22,272 nucleotides of DNA from Cruorifilaria tuberocauda (GCA_013365365.1 JABVXU010000758.1:1-22272), one strand, 5' to 3'. Counted from the first letter of the stretch, positions 9,953 to 19,490 are shown. Notes: generated by a model from the sequence alone, not told the origin. Numbers and translations: made by a program.

Positions 9953-12305
9953 TTAATGACGAACTGCTTGCGGAAAGCTAGCGCTTGGTGCACCGTAACC
10001 TCGACCACTATAACCGCCACGACGTACAAAACCACGTGCACGACCACGCATGATTCCAAGGCGACGTGCCGGATCGATACGACGCCAGACATACTTCTTC
10101 AACTCATTAAAACGCTTCTCGATTTCCTTAAGATACAAAACAATTCCTCCAGCAAACTTTAATAAAAAATTTTTCTGTCAACATAGTTTACAAAAGTTAC
10201 GCTTATTTATGTTATGTCGCTTAAATGGTGTGCATCGAACTTGCATAGATATGTAACAAAAGTACAAAAACCTACCTGCTCTTCGTATGGGCCTGACCAA
10301 GTATGCGTTTCTTTGATCTGCTGGCGAAGTCGCATCAGTGCCTTACCACCCTGATTTTCACCATCCCAAAAAATTGGCTTATTTGCTTCATCACGGTTTT
10401 TGCGCCAGCCTGTACCGAAAACCTGTAAAAAAACTTATGTGCTTTAAATTACCTGAAAAGTTTAACATAACCACATCCTAAACATCAAAGAACTAACTAA
10501 TTTAATGATTTCGTAAAAAAGTGCACCTTATCTTGCGAAGCAACGGCGATATACGTCTTTCCAGTATAAACAAGCAGATTTGCAATCCAGCGTGTCTGTT
10601 CGAGCTTCAGGCGTTGGCCAGTTTCCCAAACATTCATTTTAACCTAAAAAATTTATTTTCGGACAACAAACGTGATAAATTCGATAAATTCAAAGAACAT
10701 TTTTGTTTTAATTTCCAACCATAACAGCATTAAACGAGATCGAGAAAACAAATGACGACAGATTTCAACTTACTTCATTCCATTTAGCTTCGTCGAAATC
10801 CTTAATATCTTTCATTGCTTCCTCTGCCTTGATTGTCGAAGGAGCATCCAGGATTTTCGCCATCGTTTCCGAGTCTCCGAAATGTTCGGCCATTTTGTAC
10901 CTAAAAATTTTAATACTACAAATAATTAACTTTACAGTGCCTCACACTGCCAAAAATTTGCAAAAACAAATGACTTACTGCAAAAATTTTAGAAATTACA
11001 ACATAAACTAATAAATTTTACCAGTAATAGCGTTCAGCAGATTTATGCTCGATGCTTCTTTCATCTCGGATGGAAACTTCGAATCTTAAACTAAGAGGAT
11101 CCTGAGCTCCTAAAAATAAATCTTTACGCATAGTGCACTGAAGAAACTGTTCATTTCTCTTCAGCCCACACGATATAATGATATTTGGGATAAATTTTTA
11201 AAAAACGCAAATGCAAACCTCCAACGAGGATGAAGTCACGTCCGATATCATCATAATCTAAATCCGCCTCAGTTGCACCAACTTTGAGATTATCCGTTTC
11301 AGCTGATGCTCCACTCAGCCCGTTGATGGTCTCTTGCATACGCTTCATCTTCTGCTTCACTCGTACGTTTTCCAACTGAAGCATCACAACCAATCATAAT
11401 CGAGAACATTTCATAACCGGATAATAAATTATAAAACATTGCCGAGCATTCACAGAGGCCACAAATTATCTCTAAGATAAATTACACAGTAAAATTCATT
11501 CTCATTTAAAAAATCTAACAAAACTTGAAATTAAGATCTGACTTTAAGTTTTCGAACTGCTTGTCGTAGGTTATCCTTTTCCTTCTCCAGCAGAACAACA
11601 GCATTGCGAATCTGTGCCGAATCTTGCTTAATCCAAATAATTTCCTGTAATTGTGACGCCTTCACGTAATTCGACTGACCATACACCATGATTCTTACAA
11701 TCAACATAACCGATTGAAGAATTCCATCAATTTATAAGAAAAAAATTAATATGCAAATTTCGTCCTGTTTTACCTGCTGCAAGCTGTAAGTGCTGTTGCC
11801 TGAGCGACGACCGTTGCCCGAAAGCGGTTGTGGGGTAGCTCCTTCATCCATTGTAATATGTGATGGTTGCTGATGATCAACACTGCTTTCAAAGTTGTTG
11901 AAATTTCCCAAACCAGCAAAATCTCCGTACCCTAAATATGGAATCAATAACGAGTTTGTTGAAACCTTCCCAGAGAAGCAGATGCTCTTCACATTAACTG
12001 TCCAATTTGACCCTTTCAATTGTTTGGGGCAAATAGTCACTTTTTCGCCAAATATGACCGACTATTCACACCATTCATTTTTTCTGGCATTACCCAAAAA
12101 ACGCTTACTTCGTATTCACTAATGAGAAACGAAAAATCTACCGATGGATAATTTACTATGAAAAATGATTTTAGATTACGTGCTAAAAAATATTCTCCCA
12201 AAATAGACAATATGATTCAGGTCTCAACTTTTTTATTCCATGAAATCAAACTTGCTAAAATTCAAACTGACTCCTACCTCGCGTTCCGACTCCGGCGAAG
12301 CTCAT
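9953..12305 (-). CDS. NADAR-domain protein with N-terminal coiled coil and C-terminal RGG tail, 9 exons, model 385 aa
   Basis: Exons in coding order: 12305-12278, 11931-11774, 11674-11543, 11375-11219, 11109-11022, 10900-10774, 10643-10527, 10422-10276 and 10156-9953. They total 1158 bases, and every junction is GT-AG with matching phase. Residues 1-62 are Gly/Asn/Ser/Gln-rich. About 63-125 is a charged coiled coil (LLEKEKDNLRQAV onward). About 160-305 matches the NADAR (YbiA-like) fold: SAERYYWYKMAEHFGD (182-197, conserved Glu184), VASQDKVFGTGW (264-275), FWDGEN (287-292), GKALMRLR. About 349-373 is Arg/Gly-rich (RGRARGF, RRGGYSGRGYG), suggesting RNA binding. NADAR proteins act on ADP-ribose-type N-glycosidic bonds: riboflavin-intermediate hydrolysis by YbiA, and removal of ADP-ribose from guanine by DarT1-linked members. 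The substrate here is unknown. The exon-3 start (11674 rather than 11644) was chosen because the extra ten codons are in frame and coding-like. Confidence 0.88.
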
Positions 12306-12345
12306 CCCAAACCAAATAGTGTACCGTTCCCCGTTGAGTGACCCT
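12306..12345 (-). promoter_or_regulatory. Trans-splice acceptor and 5' UTR candidate of the NADAR-protein gene
   Basis: On the minus strand, TTTCTTTTAG ends at 12344. It is followed by 38 bases and then ATGAGC at 12305. The 38 bases are open in the ATG frame but end with the first Met of a sensible Gly-rich N-terminus, so an SL-spliced 5' UTR is the simplest reading. It could instead be an internal exon with coding further upstream. Confidence 0.5.
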
Positions 12346-12349
12346 AAAA

Positions 12350-12735
12350 GAAACTAATAAAGCTAATATTACATTCGAGAGTTGTTCGGAATTCTTACTT
12401 TACAAAGTAAGATAATGCGCTGGAATTTTAAAAACACAAAAAATATATGCCAAAAACTAAGAAAAAAAAGTTATGTCGAAAGTAAAGAAAAAATTGAAAA
12501 AAAAAACCGTACTCCGAGAGCAAAAAAAATCCATACTAATCGTAAAGAAATTCATGATTTCAAAAATTTCCTATACAAGAAATCCTTTTTTAGATTAATA
12601 TAACAAAAAAAAAAGGATCAATGAAAGTAAGAATCTTTCAATCAATATAGTGTAATAAAAGTGTAATCAATGATTAAAGTAAAGTTTTAATTTCTCAAAA
12701 TTTAATACTATGAATTGTCAATATTACTAGACTAA
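12350..12735. other. A-rich stretch with no supported gene
   Basis: A plus-strand frame (12382-12603) encodes a Lys/Arg-rich 73-residue string. It starts with TTG, is built from A-rich sequence and shows no domain. It could be a chance frame or an upstream piece of the island that follows; nothing in the sequence decides. Confidence 0.3.
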
Positions 12736-12954
12736 ACAGATTATCACGTATTTCACCATAACTCTGGTAGAACTCGGGATAAGAAACGCAGAGTAGCAGC
12801 ACACCGAACACCGCAACGCCACCTTCCAAATCATCTCATTTATGTATCGAACAACGAAGATCCCAAAACTCTTGAAACGGTAACTGAACAAGTATTCCGT
12901 GATCATTTCTCGTTTATGCAGCCTTATAGCGTTGGAAACATTTTTAATATTTAA
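12736..12954 (+). CDS. Orphan coding-like island, possible 3'-terminal exon, partial
   Basis: This is a block of balanced composition inside strongly AT-rich DNA. The plus frame through 12760 is open from a TAA at 12733-12735 to TAA at 12952-12954, about 70 codons with mixed, protein-like codon use. It encodes RTRDKKRRVAAHRTP near the start, then NHLIYVSNNEDPKTLETVTE, and ends SVGNIFNI. There is no early ATG, so it would have to be a downstream or terminal exon; AAACAG just after the stop (acceptor ending 12739) would serve. I do not recognise the protein. The minus strand also has a 59-codon frame here, so the strand is not certain. It lies ~430 bp upstream of the start of the NADAR-protein gene. 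Confidence 0.35.
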   Translation, partial: TDYHVFHHNSGRTRDKKRRVAAHRTPQRHLPNHLIYVSNNEDPKTLETVTEQVFRDHFSFMQPYSVGNIFNI

Positions 12955-13070
12955 ATTGAAAGATTTTTTTTTTCATTTTTTTAAATTTTAATTTTTATAT
13001 ATAAATACACGTATACTTCTTTTGAATAGCTAAGTAAATATTTATCAAGTTTTATCATTAATTTTACATT

Positions 13071-13500
13071 ACACGTATAACACGTATATAATAAAACTCA
13101 TCAAAATTTATCATTAATCGTACACGTATAACACGTATATGATAATATTTATCAAAATTTTATTATCAATCTAATTCTATCAGTTATAACACATATATGA
13201 TAGTATTCATTAAAACTTATCATTAATTTTATCGTACATGTATAACACTTATATGATAATATATATCAAAACTTATCATTAATTTACAGTATACGTATAA
13301 CACGTATTTGATAATACTCATCAAAACCTATCATTGATTTTACAATACACGTACAATACGTATATAATAGAACTCATCAAAATCTATCATTAATTTTACA
13401 GTACACGTATAACACGTATATGATAAAACTCATGAAAATTAATCATTAATCATACACGTATAACACACGTATAATAATATTTATTAAAATTTATTAGTCT
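13071..13500. repeat. 51-60-bp minisatellite, about 8 copies
   Basis: The unit carries ACACGTATAACACGTATATG then ATAAAACTCATCAAAATTTATCATTAATTTTACA. Cores start near 13071, 13122, 13182, 13236, 13291, 13347, 13403 and 13454. No coding potential. Confidence 0.8.
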
Positions 13501-13694
13501 TATTAATTATTCATATAATATACGTTAAATACACGTTATCAAAAGTATATATCATTTATAAGCTATGTAATATGGTATGCTATAAAAATATCAATGTTAC
13601 ATGTATGTTTACTAATAAGATATTTATAATATATAACTTATTGCAATTAGAGAGGATGAAATATTATACGTGACATTTACAATTTACAGTAACC

Positions 13695-13800
13695 TCTACA
13701 TTACAATAGAGTAAGTACGTTACAAATAGAGTAAGCTGAAATAGAGTAAATACAAATAGAGTAAGCTGAATTAGAGTAAATACATATAGAGTAAGCAGAA
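13695..13800. repeat. Short tandem repeat, AATAGAGTAAGCTGA type
   Basis: AATAGAGTAA(G/A) recurs about six times between 13695 and 13790, alternating with CTGA and TAC spacers to give a ~30-bp higher-order unit. Confidence 0.65.
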
Positions 13801-14400
13801 ATGTGATTAGAACAGATGGAATTATTAATATATACGTGAAAAGTGATTAAAATACTATTTATAAAATTATCATTATCATATTATAGCATAAATGTTGCTG
13901 ATAAAATTTCATCGTTATCAGTATTCGAAAATGTAAACATTACCTATATCGTAATATTCATGTTACTATATATATATATATGAATATATGTTATAAAAAT
14001 TTGATTAATATTATTGCATAATATTAATATAAAAGATTCATCCAACCTTCTTATCACTATCTCCTTATCATTTTGCTTAATATCAATTTCATATTAAACT
14101 TATAAAAAATATATTAGAATCTAATAATCTTCTACCATTCTATCTTTGCAAAGGTATAATAATTGAAGCAATATTCAAATTTCAGAACTTCAGAATTTCA
14201 GATTATTAACTAAAAACTTTCAAGTATAAAAAAAATTTAAATTAAAATTTTGTTGGATATTCTAGTAGTCTATTAAAATAATATCAGTAATGTAATATTC
14301 AGGTTTGATTTTGATAATTTTTAAAGTGTCAAGTATGATAAAACTTTTATTCTGGATCTAATATTGTTTTGTCATTGAAATGGTAAAGAGAGGAAGAAGG
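13800..14400. other. AT-rich intergenic stretch, nothing recognised
   Basis: No frame, RNA motif or ordered repeat was found beyond a short TATATATATA run near 13970-13985. Confidence 0.4.
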
Positions 14401-14772
14401 GCAAAAGCCTTCGTTCTGGAGTAACATTGTAAATTAATAGGTTACTTCCTGTTTACAAGTTTTGTCAATGATCTGTTTTACAAGCCTTGTCATTCTATAA
14501 CTCCTCTATTTTTAATTAATGTTATGAGGTCAAATTATACGACTTTGACGGTAATCTTCAACCCCACCTCCAAATAAAAAAGCTCTCAACCTCGGAAGAT
14601 TGATAAGAATTTATCTTAGGAAGTGCGGTTGATTAACATTGGGTAAAATCAATTCTCTTTTCCCCTGGTTTGACTGATATCGTTATTGTTTTGAAACTGT
14701 TCAGAATATTGTGAAATTGTTAAAGTTAATATAACGTTGTATCATTGTATGTATCAAGTTTGTTTTAATAAA

Positions 14773-14794
14773 GGTTTAATTACCCAAGTTTGAG
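14773..14794 (+). ncRNA. Exact SL1 spliced-leader sequence (divergent SL RNA gene or SL1-bearing retrocopy)
   Basis: All 22 bases are identical to the conserved nematode SL1 leader, beginning GGTTTAATTACC and ending TTTGAG. The next bases are GT (14795-14796), as at the donor of an SL RNA. Then ACCCAAAG and TTAGCTAT appear in the order I recall from SL1 RNA, but with the sequence between them shortened. I see no clear Sm site (AATTTTGG) and no final hairpin, so a functional SL RNA is doubtful. Alternatively it marks the 5' end of a reverse-transcribed trans-spliced mRNA: a GC-richer island follows at 14850-14940 and an A9 run at 14995-15003. The leader match itself is certain; its meaning is open. 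Confidence 0.7.
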
Positions 14795-14868
14795 GTACAC
14801 CCAAAGTATTAGCTATCACAGAAGCTATCAGTTTGCTTACTTACGAATAGAAATAGAGGAAGATTGTC

Positions 14869-14925
14869 ACGGTCAAAGAAGATCGCCGACAATAACACTG
14901 AAACGGTCACAGAAGAACGTTGACA
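14869..14925. repeat. Two imperfect 23-bp direct repeats in a GC-richer island
   Basis: ACGGTCAAAGAAGATCGCCG at 14869 and ACGGTCACAGAAGAACGTTG at 14903 are offset by 34 bp. Both carry on to ACA. Short open frames cross the island in two plus frames, but neither runs far. Confidence 0.6.
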
Positions 14926-15009
14926 CGCTTGAGTAATAATTTTAGGAAATTCAGGTAAGGTTTTAGAAATCATTAAGTTCTATTAAGTTCTATTAAAAAA
15001 AAATTAAGT

Positions 15010-15350
15010 TCCATTATGATAATACTGTAAAGTTTTGATAAACAAAATAAAATAATAGTCATCCTTTAATTACTATTTAATTCTACTAACAGTACTGATA
15101 ATACTGTATTCAATCAATCCTAATAATCCTAATATTTCTTATACTGATTAGAATTGACCGAAAAGATTTTATTACAGTAATCTTTTAATTATTGTATAAT
15201 TCTGCTATCAGATAATACTGTAAACTTTTGATAAGCAGAATAAGATAACAGTAATCATTTAATTACTGTATAATTCTGCTAACAGTATTGATAATACTGT
15301 CAACCCAATATTCAGTCAATCCTTACATTTCTTGCACTGATTAGAATTTA
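15010..15350. repeat. ~193-bp tandem duplication
   Basis: GATAATACTGTAAAGTTTTG at 15018 recurs as GATAATACTGTAAACTTTTG at 15211. The sequences that follow match in order: a TAATCATTTAATTACT-like segment, ATTCTGCTAACAGTA, ATTCA(A/G)TCAATCCT, then CTGATTAGAATT. Confidence 0.65.
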
Positions 15351-15900
15351 TCACTAGATTTAATATTTCAAATGGATAAAATATAAATGCTACGAGTAAA
15401 ACTTAATCATCTTCTTAACTTGATTACTTTCCCTCAATATGTTTTTATGTTAAAAGAAAAGTAGTCATGATTGATAAAGAATTTATCAGTTGATTTATTG
15501 TTTGTGAATAATACATGATGAAATAAGAATATGTCATTTCAATTTGCTATAATAATTATGTTTCCGGTAATTAATCAATATGACGTAATATGTAAATACT
15601 GAAATTTAATTAAATACATAGGTATATTTAAATTTATACTTTAACGTAGTAGTATAAAGTTATTGGTAAATTAACTTATAACACGCAACATTATATTATA
15701 TACCTTGTTTACTTCATTTCTACTAAATTATTCCTAAATTGTTACTTTTCATTTTCTCTTTCTCTCTTATTTTTCATCGATATTTTATCCTTCTTTTTAA
15801 GCTCTCTTCTTTCTCTCTTACTATATTAGGAACATTTTGTTAAGTTATATCTTATGATTGTTAAGTTAGATTTCGTAATCAAAATGAGATATTAGCAATT
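15350..15900. other. AT-rich intergenic stretch, nothing recognised
   Basis: Only a pyrimidine-rich section (about 15745-15825, TTTCTCTCTTA repeats) stands out. No gene or RNA motif was seen. Confidence 0.35.
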
Positions 15901-15984
15901 TTGATTATACAGGTAATTGCAAATATCAATTGATTTTGATAGCTATTATTTGATAATATTCTTGCTATCATATCCGATAGTTAT

Positions 15985-16375
15985 CAAAATCTTCACTATC
16001 TTCATTATCACTTTATTACTTTATTTATTATCACTTTATATTTACTTTATATTATTTTATATTTGTATTATACTATTGTATTACTTTATTACTATTTCAT
16101 GTTTACTTTATATTATATTTGATATTATTTTACTTTATACTTTATATTATTTTGTATTTATATTGTACTGTTATATCACTTTACTATCACTTTATATTCA
16201 CTTTATATTATATTTGATATTATTTTACTTTATACTTTATATTACTTTATATTTATTTTGTACTGTTATCTTACTTTACTATCACTTTATATTTATTTTA
16301 TATAATATATTTTTTTACTTCATATTACTTTACATTTGTATTATACTATTATATTATTTTATTATCACTTTGCTG
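15985..16375. repeat. TTTATATTAC-type satellite carrying a long spurious open frame
   Basis: ACTTTATATT, TTATTTTACT and TGTACTGTTAT modules alternate with a ~100-bp higher-order spacing (compare 16100-16200 with 16200-16300). The T-rich, TAA/TAG-poor strand produces a 231-codon frame at 15917-16612, almost all Ile, Leu, Tyr and Phe. Its sequence follows the DNA repeat, so it is treated as a composition artefact, not a membrane protein. Confidence 0.7.
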
Positions 16376-16796
16376 ATAAAGACAGCTTGTCTTTCTCATA
16401 TTTTGGTGATAAATCTTGCAGGTGTGTTTTTATTATATCATTTCAGTTTATTTATAAAATTATCAGATCGTTTTTTTTTGATAGCTATCATATCATATCA
16501 ACAAATATTATGTATCCATGGATTCAAAATGATACAGGTAGAAGCTATCATGCTTCTTTATCCTATAAATATTTCATTCATTGTTGAAATATATTTTCTC
16601 GTCTATTACTAACTTTTTATTTTATTATTAACTTTTTTTTATTTTTATTAATCATTATCTTTCGTTCATTACTAAAATATACTAAAAGTATTGACTAATT
16701 ATAGCTTTTCACCTATCATACAATTTATTTTTATTTTTCCAAATTGAATAAAGCTTTTAAAAATTAAGCTAAGCACAAAAAATCTCAACTTTATTT

Positions 16797-16818
16797 TTTC
16801 TCTCTCTCTCTCTCTCTT
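16797..16818. repeat. (TC)n microsatellite
   Basis: An uninterrupted TCTCTCTC run in otherwise AT-rich DNA. Confidence 0.85.
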
Positions 16819-16819
16819 A

Positions 16820-17250
16820 CCTTTCTTCTCTTTATCCTTTTTCATTCTATTGCAAATTTTAATCTTGTTGAAAATGAATTAAGCTCGGTGCAAAAAAAAA
16901 AAAAAAAATAAGAACTGAATTCATGATAAAGTAGGAATAAAGGATAAAAGTAAGACAACACATTAATCTAAGAGACTGAAAAATGATAAAAGAAGTAAAT
17001 AAAAAAAAAAAAAGTAAAATCAATGTTTTCTCACATTCCCTCCGGCTATATTCAATTTTTCAGTTTAAGTTTTAACAACCAACAAATTATGCTTCTTGTC
17101 ACGATATTGAATTTCCTACATTTCATTTTTCATCAATCAATTGACACTTCTATCTGTATTAGCTAACTTAGCAAGCAAGCAAGCATGCATGCAAACAAAA
17201 TATTCAATGTTATCATGAATAAAGCAATAACTTTCACTATCATTCAAAAA
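16820..17250. other. AT-rich intergenic stretch, nothing recognised
   Basis: Contains a poly-A run near 16891-16907 and alternating AGCAAGCAAGCATGCATGCA around 17170-17190. No gene was seen. Confidence 0.35.
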
Positions 17251-17735
17251 TACTACTTTTCCGCATCCGTTTACTTCCGCAAATGTAATCAAAACAAATT
17301 TACGCAATGATATCTTTTCTTCCTTCGAATAATTGATTTTCTTTTCTTTTTTTTTTATTCGATAAATATCAAAACATTGTTGTAATTTTTTTTTTTACTC
17401 TAATAGATATTTTCCGCAATCACTAGGTATGTTTATTTCCGCATTTAATTTATAATACAACATATATTGCGCAATGAAACATATTACGCAATTGAATGTG
17501 GGATTTCCGTTCCGCAAAGTGCCCAAATATTATTGTAATTAGTGCAATTAGATCTTTAATTGAAATTGGGATTTCCGTTCCGCAAAGTGCCCAAATATTA
17601 TTGTAATTAGTGCAATTAGATATTATTTGAATTTTGCAATCAAATCTTTTGAAATGCAATCAGACGAATCAGATCAGAGATTAGGCGAGTTTTACGCAAT
17701 CATTATTTTGTTTTACAGCTTTGTTGCGCAATTGT
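17250..17735. repeat. Region dense in CGCAAT/CGCAAA motifs
   Basis: TTCCGCAA, TTACGCAAT and TTGCGCAAT variants occur about a dozen times in under 500 bp. Examples lie near 17275, 17302, 17413, 17438, 17468, 17486, 17512, 17579, 17692 and 17725. The spacing is irregular, so it may be an eroded tandem repeat. Confidence 0.5.
17500..17631. repeat. 54-bp perfect direct duplication
   Basis: Positions 17500-17553 and 17578-17631 are identical (starting GGGATTTCCGTTCCGCAAAG, ending GCAATTAGAT), a 78-bp offset. A minus-strand frame at 17450-17659 repeats itself as a consequence and is not a gene. Confidence 0.9.
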
Positions 17736-17759
17736 TTTTTGTGATAGGCAAAAATTGGT

Positions 17760-18470
17760 ACTGTAAATAAAAGCTTTACGGTAGTTCATTTATTATTTTA
17801 AAATAAAGATAACGGATAGCTATGAGTATTTTAACTTGTTGTCATTAATTCGTATTTTTTAAATTGTATTTTGATTTTAAATTTTACTTAAATTTGAATT
17901 TTCATAAATCACCGTAACATTTAGTTTTATGCAACATTGATAATTGTAGAAAGAGAAATAAAAATTGATCGGATGATATATAAATAAAATGAAATTGATA
18001 AACAAAAAGGCTTAAAAGCTTTAAAATGGATGAAAAAATTCGTTGATGATGGAAAACTTCAAGTTGTCAACTTGTTATCAAATACAATTTAGCTAAATTT
18101 TTAAAATTAAGAATAATTGAAATAATAATTACAATGGAATATATCATTTATTATCAGTTATATCACAACATAACTAATTATGTTTAAGTAATTAATTAAG
18201 CATTCATTTTATGATAAACATGAAATAAGCAAATGAGAGAGATTTCTTACTAATTTCATGTTCACTCATTTCATTTCCTTTTTTTTTTTTTTTTTGAAAT
18301 GTAATCCAAGTAAAAATTGTTGAATACAAAAATATTTTTTTTCCTTTAATTTTATATTTCCATTTCCAATTTTGTTTAAGTTATAATTGATATTCGAAAT
18401 ATAAATTAAAACGGAATTTATACTAAAATAATTGATATTCGAAATACAAACTAAGAGAGAATTTATACTG
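17760..18470. other. AT-rich intergenic stretch, nothing recognised
   Basis: A short local duplication (ATTGATATTCGAAATA at about 18386 and 18430, each followed by GAATTTATACT) and a T-run at 18280-18295 are the only features. The minus-strand frame at 18266-18496 crosses them and has no recognisable content. Confidence 0.35.
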
Positions 18471-18474
18471 AAAT

Positions 18475-18535
18475 ACATGCCAGGTGCATTTTTCACTGCA
18501 TCCTTCTACCAATTAGCTCAATTTCTAGCTCAGAA
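18475..18535. repeat. Copy 1 of a dispersed motif sharing ACATGCCAGGTGCAT
   Basis: The 15-mer at 18475-18489 is repeated exactly at 19419-19433. Similarity continues for about 50 bp (CAT-CCTTCT, AATTAG/AATGAA, TTTCTA, CAG). The plus frame from ATG 18476 is open for 24 codons (MPGAFFTASFYQLAQFLAQN...), but the second copy does not keep it. Confidence 0.5.
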
Positions 18536-18548
18536 CATTTATGATATC

Positions 18549-18571
18549 ATATAATAATAATAATAATAATA
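18549..18571. repeat. (ATA)n microsatellite
   Basis: A run of about seven ATA/AAT triplets. Confidence 0.8.
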
Positions 18572-18939
18572 AGTCTGATCTTTGATCACTAATTAATTAA
18601 TTCTTTTCATTATCTTAATCCGGTTGTTTACCTTATTTGCTATTCCGGGCAGTCATATTTTTAATGATAATAATTCCTATTATATTTGTCATAATCAATT
18701 AATTAATAAATAACCTTGAATTCAATTATTCCGTTAATATTTATAAGTGCTATCACTGTAATCAGCGATCGTTATCACTATTACTATCTCGTTATCACTA
18801 TCATTTTTTTTTCATTTTTATTTTTTGAAAATTGAAATTCATGATATCATTATGTTGAAAGAAATAGTTTATGCAACGATCATAATATTTGAAATTAAAA
18901 AAAAGGAAATAAACGAAATTCTCAGGACTAATTGCTAAA

Positions 18940-19410
18940 TTTTATCACTTTATTTCATTATCATATAGCTGTTCTCATCAATTTTTATTATCACTTAACA
19001 TTATCATTATCAATCTTATCATCATTCATAAATGGTATCATAATTTATTATAAACCTATCAATTATTTTTTTTTTTGTTATTTAGTATTATCACCGTCTC
19101 TTATCAATCACAAAAGAAATACAGGAAGAAAAGAAGTTTAATCATTTTATTTCATTATCATATTGCTGTCCTTATCAATTTTTATTATCACTTAACATTA
19201 TCATTATCAGAAAATCACTCTCAACCTTATCACCATTTATAGATCTATTAATTATCATGACTCATGATTTATTGCAAAATTAACAATTTTTGTTATCATT
19301 TACTATCAGTCTTATCGTTATTCATAAATTTATTAATTATCATCATAAACATATTTAAGTGTTATAATTTATTGCAAACTTATCGGTTATCGTTATCACC
19401 TACTATTATC
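18940..19410. repeat. ~198-bp tandem repeat, two good copies and a partial third
   Basis: TATTTCATTATCATAT(A/T)GCTG at 18951 recurs at 19149. Both are followed by TCAATTTTTATTATCACTTA and ACATTATCATTATCA, then diverge. A looser third copy with TTATCGTTATTCATAAATTTATTAATTATCATC runs from about 19290. The plus frames at 18932-19141 and 19264-19461 derive from it. Confidence 0.7.
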
Positions 19411-19418
19411 ACTAGAGC

Positions 19419-19490
19419 ACATGCCAGGTGCATATTTTTAATACATTCCTCTCCTCATTAATGAACTATTTTTTCTAACTTATCAGTTAA
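19419..19490. repeat. Copy 2 of the dispersed ACATGCCAGGTGCAT motif
   Basis: Exact 15-mer match to 18475-18489, with diverged similarity to about 19488. It directly follows the 198-bp repeat array. Confidence 0.5.

Noticed and set aside
11732..12040. Single 102-codon minus-strand frame as a stand-alone gene
   Set aside because: Residues GYGDFAG to SLQQ belong to exon 2 of the NADAR gene; the rest on either side is intron, shown by GT-AG borders and phase.
12841..12870. GTTCGATAC on the minus strand as a tRNA T-loop
   Set aside because: No matching acceptor stem, D-arm or anticodon arm at the expected distances.
14400..14820. Possible solo LTR (A-rich TATA-like box near 14573, AATAAA at 14767, structured flanks)
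   Set aside because: No TG...CA ends with matching target-site duplication could be found, and the most LTR-like part turned out to be the SL1 leader.
16512..16541. ATGTATCCATGGATTCAAAA, reading MYPWIQNDT before a possible GTAGAA donor, resembling the YPWM hexapeptide of Hox proteins
   Set aside because: No homeobox or other related exon lies anywhere in the surrounding 8 kb, and no good acceptor precedes it; a six-residue resemblance is not enough.
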